This document shows positions 57,254 to 64,000 of a DNA stretch of 64,000 bases, piece by piece. Positions within the stretch are counted from its first letter, which is position 1; every line of letters begins with the position of its first letter. Under the pieces are notes generated by a model, which saw only the letters and a list, made by a program, of their open reading frames with translations, was not told the origin of the DNA and searched no databases. The stretch lies in contig JAPEIS010000006.1 of assembly GCA_029531795.1 (NCBI GenBank), positions 558,001 to 622,000 of the forward strand, given 5' to 3'. Position numbers and translations under genes: made by a program. Source of the DNA: Sclerotinia nivalis (lineage: Eukaryota > Ascomycota > Leotiomycetes > Helotiales > Sclerotiniaceae).

Positions 57254-58335
57254 ATGATATCTGCTCGAAATCCTCGGAGTTTGCTTTATACAAGCCAATC
57301 TACTGTCGCAGGAAGCTTTCACGAATTATTCTGGAGATGGAGTTCATTGGAAAAGACTTCTAAGAAATGTATAGTATTCTTTTCATTTACATTCAATTTC
57401 TTATATTTTATCTTACTGACAATCGTTTTCTGAATCCCCTAGATCATACTCATTCTTTTCGACAAAATGCATTTCCAAAATGCATTCATCAGCACTCAAG
57501 AAAAAGCAGCAGCTTGTCTGATCCTTCTCCTTCACTACCCACCGGCGTCATTGAACCAACAAACACCACCATAGATACCCCATCAGAAACTTCGCATAAA
57601 CCACCCGAACTTAAATACCTCGCACTTGAAGTCCGCCAAGTAATGCGCCATATCCCACACTCCGTCGTAGTCCTCACTACTCCAAACCTAATAACTGTCT
57701 CCGGAAAACCAATAGAAGCAGCAGCCATGACATTATCCTCATTTACAACCCTTACACTCTCACCAGAACCCATTGTTACATTCAACATCAAGCGTCCTTC
57801 CCGAACACTCGATGCGCTAAAGGCAATACTACATCCAGATATAGTTCCATCAGAACGCCCAAAAGATAATTATTTTCACATCCACATGTTAGAATGCGGC
57901 GGTCCTGGCGCTCAACTCGCCGACCATTTTTCCCGCGGTGGTCCTATTTCCTCTGAGGATCTCGCTTTGATATATCCTACTATTAGATCGGCCAGCAAAA
58001 CCTCAAGAGGAATCAAAAAAACATTCGAATGTCAGATTTTGCAAGATGGAAATGGTGGGTTTATTGATGTGGGTGATCATACGTTGGTTTTTGGGAAGGT
58101 GATGAGCATTGGTCCGGTCAAAACGAGACGTCCTAGGAAGGAAAAGTGGAAAGGTTTGTGTTATATGCATGGGGATTATCGTGTACCAGTTGTAATGGCG
58201 TGTCTTGAAAAGAAGAAAGATGCAATTGTGCAAGAAAATGGGGTTGGAGATAGGAAGGGATCGAGGGTAAAGGAAGATGGGGAGCTTGCCGAGGATTCGA
58301 TGTTGATAGGTGAAGAAAAGAATCCAGAATCATGA
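57254..58335 (+). CDS. Flavin-reductase-like FMN-binding protein, probably mitochondrial
   Basis: Exons 57254-57368 and 57443-58335 give 335 aa; the intron is phase 1 with acceptor CCCTAG. The N-terminus (MISARNPRSLLYTSQSTVAG) is basic and Ser-rich with no acidic residues, like a mitochondrial presequence. From about residue 120 a flavin-reductase-like split-barrel domain is visible: EVRQVMRHIPHSVVVLTT, AAAMTLSSFTTLTLSPEPIV and TFNIKRPSRTLDAL, then the FHIHMLECGG...ADHFSRGG region and DHTLVFGKV. Such proteins bind FMN and reduce flavins with NAD(P)H; the partner here is unknown. The acidic/Lys tail after about residue 290 is poorly ordered. Confidence 0.8.
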
Positions 58336-58634
58336 GCGCTGGTTCATGGTATGTATAAAGAATCTCCATGTCTCCATCTTTGCAGTCTTGGTTTTGCGAC
58401 GTATTGTATTGTATTGTATTGCGTCTTCTTTCCCAACGCCAAAACACCCAAAAAGCCACAGTCAAGTACCTAAGTAGGCCTAGGCCCAGAAGTTATCCAT
58501 CCAAATATCCATCCATCCAACCATTCCGTCGCAAAGCTCGTCGTCGCTGGTTTTCTCGTATGTAATTCTAGCTGCTCGTTAGATGTCTTTTTCCACCATA
58601 TTTACTAGCAACTAAACATACCCAAAGCAGCTGA
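58336..58634. other. Intergenic with simple repeats
   Basis: Contains a (GTATT)4 run at 58401-58420 and a CATC/ATCCA-rich stretch at about 58495-58525. The first copy of the 100-bp tandem duplication begins at 58568. No gene. Confidence 0.6.
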
Positions 58635-58736
58635 CTACATCTCCCTCTTAACTCCCGTTTGCAAGTTCTAGTTGCTGATTAGCTAATGTCTTTTTGTACT
58701 ATATTTACTAGTAAATGAACATACAAAAATCAGCTG
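58568..58736. repeat. Tandem duplication, 100-bp period
   Basis: 58568-58632 and 58668-58736 share CTAG(C/T)TGCT, ATGTCTTTTT, ATATTTACTAG and ACATAC, ending in CAGCTG. In the minus-strand gene at 58635-59095 the second copy covers an intron and the end of the exon before it; both copies keep the GTATGT donor. Confidence 0.8.
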
Positions 58737-59095
58737 GGCCGCACGGGAATCATGGGTTTCCTCCATCTGTGACAAAGCCTTACGGCGGATACAGAGGTGA
58801 TCACACAGTCCGGCTCCGTTGTCCTCGGCGTAACGCTTGCCCTTGTCCGTGGAGGCCAACGGGAAGTCTGTGTAATACACAGCGCGGACTTGGGCCCAGG
58901 TTCGCTCCTCTTTGAATGGCTGCATCGCCATGACCCCTATAGAAAGAGATATGCATTAGTTTATTGTTTATTGCATTTTATTACATTGACAAGCATGCCG
59001 AACTTACAATTGTACATATACATGTATTTCTCGTGCTCGACTTCGGAGAACAAAATCATATTTCCAGGAGCCATAAAGACGGTTCTTGGTGCCAT
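58635..59095 (-). CDS. Small protein of unknown function
   Basis: Proposed exons 59095-59008, 58936-58725 and 58667-58635 give 110 aa. The first intron (donor GTAAGT, acceptor CTATAG) is well supported, because its removal joins MAPGNMILFSEVEHEKYMYM to WVMAMQPFKEERTWAQVR without a frame problem. The second intron (donor GTATGT, branch GCTAAT, acceptor CAACTAG) adds only NLQTGVKREM. If it is not spliced, the frame instead ends at 58683. The middle part (VYYTDFPLASTDKGKRYAED, then CDHLCIRRKAL) looks like a real small globular protein. No family recognised. Confidence 0.55.
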
Positions 59096-60361
59096 TTTGC
59101 TGGTTTCTTGATTAAATAGTGCAAAAAAAAGAGGAGTTCAAAGAGAATTGGTATGTATTAAAAGGTTTATTTAGTATCTTTGATGTCAATTGATGGCTGC
59201 CAGTGTTCGAAGTCCAAAGTTGATGCAAGAATTTTACCTATTATGTTGTGGTTAACCGAGGGGGCTCGAACGGATAAGTGAGCCATCAAGGTGAATTTCT
59301 TGTGGCTTCATGTGATGTGTGGTTTATTGTTTATCTTGGGATATGGACTTGATTTGAAAGAGCTTAAGGTTATCTAATCCAACAATTCAAGGCCAGTTAC
59401 AAATTATAGCATGAAAGGAAACTAGTAATGCAGAGTCCATGTGTTAATGTTGAGGAGATAGAAATGCATTCTAAAAGTTGGACTTAGGTTTCTCCTTTTA
59501 CTTACCTTTTCTCTTTCTCTAATCTGAGCATTTTCATCCTAGAATAAGGAGTATACTTAATTGAGAATGAGATATCTGCCACGCTAACTCCCTTAATCCA
59601 TCCATCCATTCAGTCATTCATTTCTCCACCCATCTATCACTCATCCATCGCCTCATAGGTCTAATCTCAATCTCTCATTCCCATGAGAATCTCAGCCGCA
59701 GCCACCATTTATTTATTCACTTCCTGACTCTCACTTCCACCTCAAAATTCTTACAATACAAAAATCGGCTCCATTGCCACCGCAAATTTCCTGATCTATA
59801 CGTATAAGTACGCTAGCGGTAGTACCCAATTTCTTATTCTTCTTCACTAGCTGCCGCAAAATATTTTTCGTATTAGAGTAGTGAGTGCTAATATTGCGAT
59901 GGTTTGTGATGAATATCTCTTTCACAAGCATCTAATTATATTCATCTACGGATCTTTTTGTATGTACAGGGCCGCAAAAAATTTGACATTTCGATCTTCG
60001 GTTTGATCATCTGAGTGAAGAAGAGTGTTGTGTCAGGTCTATATACTTGACTCTATTAACTCAATTTTTATAAACTGCTAGTGCAGCCTGTCACTAGTAC
60101 TAACCGAAACAAAGAGGAAGGTTCTCTTGTGATGATGCGAAGACTTTGATTAGTATGGGAGGCTCTGAATGATAGAAGAGACTTTGATGATGGGCAGTAC
60201 CCTATATTCTACTTCTGTAATGAATCAGGAAGCGAAAATGTGTAATAATGGTTCTTTTTCCTTCCACTTTTCATGCTTGTTTGTCAAAAGTAGGAAATTA
60301 AAATTAAGCCCAGTTAACACGCAGCTAGAAAAAGTCCATTCTAATAAATTTAGGATTTTAG
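59096..60361. other. Intergenic, possible gene debris
   Basis: About 1.3 kb without a complete gene. Two short stretches read like protein but are not connected by clear splicing: near 60003-60060 (FDHLSEEECCVR in one frame) and 60165-60240 (DGQYPIFYFCNESGSEN). They may be remains of a gene that also left the exon at 60362. Otherwise nothing seen. Confidence 0.35.
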
Positions 60362-60505
60362 AGTATCTCAGCACCTAGGTCACAGCGGAGAGTGATTAGC
60401 ACGATTGAAGAAGCGGGGATCGATAATCTAACCCCTGATGTTGAAGAGCGAATTATATTCGCTAGCATCTATCAACTTTTGGATTTGCAACAAACACTAC
60501 ACTCC
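60362..60505 (+). pseudogene. Orphan exon-like fragment
   Basis: Exactly 48 open codons lie between an acceptor-like GATTTTAG (ending 60361, with a TCTAAT branch at 60340) and a perfect donor GTAAGT at 60506. The reading (RRVISTIEEAGIDNLTPDVE, then RIIFASIYQLLDLQQTLHS) is protein-like. No matching upstream or downstream exon was found. Probably a relic, or one exon of a gene I cannot complete. Confidence 0.35.
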
Positions 60506-60995
60506 GTAAGTTTTGAAGTAAAGATCTCGAATTGAAGTCTGAGTGTTATTTTCATTATTTTCATTTCATTATCATTCTCTTCAATCAGTTATATCTCATC
60601 GAAAAATGAATTTATTTGAAAAATAATTACAAATTTTGAAAGCCCTTAACTGATATTATTATTATATCGTTTTACTTTTTATTTAATATATTCTCATAAA
60701 GTTGTATACCGAATTGGAATAATTCAAAATATAGAAGCTTTTAGACCCTAGCAATTTATATAACGACCGAAGAAAAAAAGTTGCTACATCTCGATTACTA
60801 ACTAATTTTAAACGAAGTATCGCAAATTAAAATGTTGCTGTTCGAATCATTTCCCGTATAAAGAATTTTTATCCGATGAAAACATAGAGTTGAATGAAAA
60901 CAAAGCCCCTTACCTTATATATATTCAAAACCTCCAATAGCGCGGCAGCTGACCCCACACCTTTTACTTTGTATTGTTGCGCTAACTGACCTCAA
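60506..60995. other. Intergenic, AT-rich amidase upstream region
   Basis: Strongly AT-rich (60590-60760). A TATATATA run at about 60916-60923 lies about 75 bp upstream of the amidase ATG and may be its TATA element. Confidence 0.45.
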
Positions 60996-62661
60996 ATGAC
61001 TACGAGCGCTCCGGAGACATGCTTACGCATGCCGAGGTGTCATGGAATTGATATTGAGGAGTGTTCAATATCTCAATTACAGGATCATCTCAGTAAAGCT
61101 ACCTTTACGTCGAAGGAGCTAGTGCAGTGCTACCTTCGCAGAATTGAGCTTATCAACCCACGTATCAAAGCTATTATCGAAACCAACCCTGATGCATTAT
61201 ATATTGCAGATAGGCTTGATAGCGAGCGCAAGGAAGGTCGTATCAGAGGTCTCTTACATGGAATCCCCTTCATTTTGAAGGACAACATAGCCACCAAGGA
61301 CAAAATGCAGACAACAGCCGGATCTGCCGCTTTGATAGGAACCGTTGTTTCAGATGATGCACGAATTGTCACTCTTCTACGAGAATCTGGTGCTGTGTTA
61401 CTGGCTAAGGCAAACTTGTCTGAATTTGCATCCATGAGAGCGTCATATTACGCAGAAGGCTACTCCTCTAGAGGAGGGCAAAACCGAAACCCTTACAATC
61501 TTGAGTGCCATCCTGGAGGCTCGAGTTCTGGAAGTGCTAGCTCAGTCGCTTCAAATATGGGTACATTCTCCATTGGTACGGAGACTGATGGAAGCATTAT
61601 GTCTCCAGCAGATCGCAATGCGGTAGTAGGTATAAAACCTACTCTTGGTTTGGTTTCTATGCTCGGCGTGATTCCAGAGTCCCCCAGCATGGATACAATT
61701 GGACCCTTTGGGTGTTGTATTAAGGACGCTGCAATAGTCTTAGATGTTATTCGAGAAGAACGAGTTCTATCGTTCACTGACGATAATTCTCTAGTCTCTA
61801 CCCTCCCAAATGAAGTTCTTCCTGGTTCTTACACATCGCGGTTGAGCAAGAAGGATGGATGCCTTGAATGGTGCGAGATTTGGGCTGCCTTGGAAGAGAG
61901 TATGGAAATCGGCAAGCAACTGCGTCGGACAGAGACTGGAGTACGACTCTCTAATGTGTTTGATCAAGGAGATAGAGCGCGCAGGTGCACAGGTTTTCAA
62001 AGTTGATTTTCCACACGCCGAAGAGATCATCCCCCCTAATGGCTGGGATTGGGAATTTGGCAATGGAGAAACAGGATCCAAGCTTTCCGAATTCCAAGTT
62101 GTGAGAACTGAGTTCTACAATAGTCTGCGATTGTATCTTCATAAACTTGAGGAAAATAAGGGGAATATTCTTTCTTTGGAAGATGTGGTTGCTTACAATG
62201 TCCAACATACCACTCAGGAGGGAGGCGTACCAGGTACACATCCGGCATGGCCTACTGGTCAGGATAATTTTGACAAATGTCTCGAGTCGAAAGACTGGCC
62301 TGAGGATGATTATCTCAAAGCACTCGATTATATAAGGCGGAAATCGAGAGAGGAAGGCATTGATGCAGCGTTGCGATATAAAGGTAACACTTCTAAAGTG
62401 TATGGTCTGCTGGTGCCGCTTCAAGCGGATGGAGGCGTCGCATGCTCCGTTGCAGCGAAAGCCGGATACCCAATGATTTCGATTCCAATTGGTGTCAATG
62501 ATATAGGAGTGCCTTTTGGAATGGGAATCATTCAAACCGCACTAAAGGAGCATTTGTTAGTGAAATATGGCTCGGCCATCGAAAACCTTGTTGGAGGCCG
62601 AAAGCTCCTCAAATTCCATAACCTTGATGCTGACAACTACCCGTACGTTGGGACCCCGTAG
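60996..62661 (+). pseudogene. Amidase-signature enzyme, frame broken by a 4-bp duplication
   Basis: The gene has no introns and encodes about 554 residues across two frames. Frame 1 (60996 to about 61853) carries the amidase-signature core: the catalytic Lys in FILKDNIATKDKM, and the Gly/Ser loop PGGSSSGSASS with the cis-Ser and GTETDGS nearby. Frame 2 (from about 61858 to TAG 62659-62661) carries the C-terminal half (DALNGARFGLPWKRVW, EIERAGAQVFKV, TTQEGGVPGTHPAW, then SIPIGVNDIGVPFGMGI). The switch falls at GATGGATG (61854-61861), a direct duplication of 4 bp. No GT-AG intron can bridge it. Amidases of this family hydrolyse amides in nitrogen scavenging. As read, the frame-1 product stops at 62004-62006, so the allele is likely inactive unless this is a sequencing error. 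Confidence 0.88.
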
Positions 62662-62847
62662 AAATCTTAGATATGGTAGCCAGTCCATATCCATATAGCA
62701 AATTTATACTTGTTTCAATTTACAATATCTGAGATTCAAGCAAGATCTCCGGATCTTTTTTACCCTCTTTTTCTCCGTTTGGTTCATTGCTTTCTTCTCA
62801 TCTAGTTCTACAGGGCTAATAATTCTCGCGAAAAAAAATTGAGAGAA
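62662..62847. other. Intergenic, amidase 3' flank
   Basis: Short spacer between the amidase stop and the end of the CorA-like relic on the opposite strand. No feature seen. Confidence 0.5.
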
Positions 62848-63094
62848 TTATTTCCAAGAGAGATAGGCCCCGTGATTTTCCTGAAACCCTTTGAGTTCAA
62901 GCCCGTGATATAATATATTTGACGAATCCATGCCGAGGTAGGAACTAAGGAAAAGAAAGTGGGAGGAAACGATGATAAGGGCAGTGAAAACAAGAATAGA
63001 CCTGGCTTGCGCTCCAGACCTTTTGACTTCCTCTATTGCCATGTTCTGCTGCTTGATGGCCATGTTTCGTTGTTCGATGGCCATTTCTTGCTGT
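62848..63094 (-). pseudogene. C-terminal relic of a fungal CorA-like membrane protein
   Basis: The minus strand reads a heptad-like repeat (MAIEQRNMAIKQQNMAIEE) followed by KRSGAQARSILVFTALII, LSSYLGMDSSNI and a short tail. This layout (MAI.Q repeats, SGAQARSI.VFT, then a membrane hairpin with SSYLGM) matches the C-terminal end of fungal CorA/Mg2+-transporter-like proteins, often joined to ankyrin or other domains. An acceptor-like TACTAG lies at the upstream edge, but no preceding exon could be found in the AT-rich DNA beyond. The first membrane helix is somewhat altered. Likely a truncated relic, less likely a last exon of an undetected gene. Confidence 0.5.
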
Positions 63095-63926
63095 CTAGTA
63101 TTCGAAAATGAAGTAATAAATTCGAGTGATATACCACTTTACTTTTGAGGTACCCCCTGTATCGAATTATGCTTTCGAAGTGAATTTGTGATCATATGTT
63201 TTATAATTTTTGATTGATTAATGGTACGGCAAATTACTCTCACATCTCCCGAATTGAAATAAATTACTTTTTTGAGGACTTCAAAAGTTCGTTCAACTTA
63301 ATTTCGTAAAGAGGAATATTAAAGATTGAATAATTTGAGAAGTTTTGAGAGATCTATATTGCTTCTGTAAATGATATTGAGTTTTATCAAACAATACAAA
63401 AATCTGATTAGTATTTGAATAATCTATATCCTCTAAATAATAATAATTTACAAAACCTAGAACTCTTTTCTATTTAAAATATCTAAAAGTATTCTTCTAT
63501 CATATACAACTTCTTTCTAATCAATTAAAATATAGTAAAATTGAAGATTGAAAATAACAACAATATACAAGTAAAACAAATGTGTATATAGTATAATACG
63601 CTATCTTCTTTTCGGCGTACAGATGCGTCGTCAAGACTATCAAAGACACGTGCATTTGATTTTGATGATTTTTTGCACGAGGATGAAGATGTGCTGGTGG
63701 CCGATGGCTGATGGCGACGCAAACAGGGGGGCTTTGGGACCAACAAGATTGGTTAATGTTTCTGGGGTTATGAGAGATGTATGCTGTATAACACCACCAC
63801 TAATTTGGTACAATAGCTTAGAAGGATCTTTCGAGGAATCACAGTACAGCGACAACTTACAATCTGAATTTTTTTTTCTTCTGGTACTATTCAAACACCA
63901 CAATAGACATTCCGCATAGTTTAATC
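63095..63926. other. Intergenic, AT-rich; promoter of the gene at the right edge
   Basis: 63100-63600 is strongly AT-rich. A short plus-strand reading at about 63622-63711 (TRAFDFDDFLHEDEDVLVAD) looks protein-like but has open frames on the opposite strand too and no partner exon. No gene supported. Confidence 0.4.
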
Positions 63927-64000
63927 ATGGCGACTGTCGTGCCTGAAGCTCCTTCACCCCCTAGTGCACGCTGGGCATCTTACGATGGTTGGAATTATAA
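63927..64000 (+). CDS. Start of a gene running off the right edge
   Basis: The ATG at 63927 opens a frame that is still open at the window end (MATVVPEAPSPPSARWASYD, then GWNY). The context CATAGTTTAATC-ATGGC is a good fungal start context. Pro/Ser-rich N-terminus; too short to assign. Confidence 0.5.
   Translation, partial: MATVVPEAPSPPSARWASYDGWNY

Noticed and set aside
1..64000. CRISPR array or bacterial-type operon
   Set aside because: None seen; introns, fungal families and tRNA structure show this is eukaryotic nuclear DNA.

Overview
The window is nuclear DNA of a filamentous ascomycete. Most genes carry short (about 45-65 nt) GT-AG introns with CTAA/CTAAT-type branch sites. The gene set is typically fungal: a Scs3/FIT protein, a fungal HAK potassium transporter, TAF5, MED11, Vps5, bL31m, Hsp90 with a C-terminal MEEVD, a GH55 glucanase, and F-box/ankyrin proteins. 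Overall style and gene content suggest a Leotiomycete of the Botrytis/Sclerotinia kind; that placement is inference, not a database result.

Layout. 1-1.2 kb: 3' part of a gene built from repeated exons. 1.8-4.0 kb: a divergent membrane-protein pair (FIT/Scs3-like and an EXPERA-like protein). 4.6 kb: intron-containing tRNA-Thr. 6.4-7.6 kb: F-box protein. 10.6-12.3 kb: SPRY-domain trafficking adaptor. 13.4-16.2 kb: HAK/KUP potassium transporter with six exons. 17.7-18.5 kb: coiled-coil protein of unknown function with minisatellite repeats over its 5' end. 20.1-25.9 kb: a complete Ty1/copia LTR retrotransposon with 540-bp LTRs that look identical, a 5-bp target duplication, a half-tRNA-Met primer site and two frame breaks. 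27.3-29.1 kb: F-box-like/ankyrin protein. 30.0-39.2 kb: a secretory cluster (two secreted or GPI proteins, one probably secreted protein and a GH55 beta-1,3-glucanase). 43.1-45.3 kb: Hsp90. 46.5-47.7 kb: secreted Gly/Pro/Ser-rich wall-type protein. 48.9-56.9 kb: housekeeping block TAF5 / MED11 / VPS5 / mitochondrial bL31m. 57.3-59.1 kb: flavin-reductase-fold protein and a small unknown gene. 61.0-62.7 kb: an amidase interrupted by a 4-bp duplication. After it come a CorA-like C-terminal relic and, at the right edge, the first exon of another gene.

The genes do not form one pathway. TAF5 and MED11 share a divergent promoter and both serve RNA polymerase II initiation, as do bL31m and the flavin-reductase protein (348 bp apart). 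The 30-47 kb stretch is enriched in extracellular and cell-wall products. The most unusual items are the symmetric repeated-exon gene at the left edge, the 1.1-kb TAF5 intron carrying an in-frame 139-codon alternative N-terminus, the young but frame-broken copia element, a 37-codon small ORF near 26.2 kb, the minisatellite array at the start of the coiled-coil gene, and the 4-bp-duplication amidase allele. All intron positions were read by eye from splice consensus and frame and have not been tested against transcripts.
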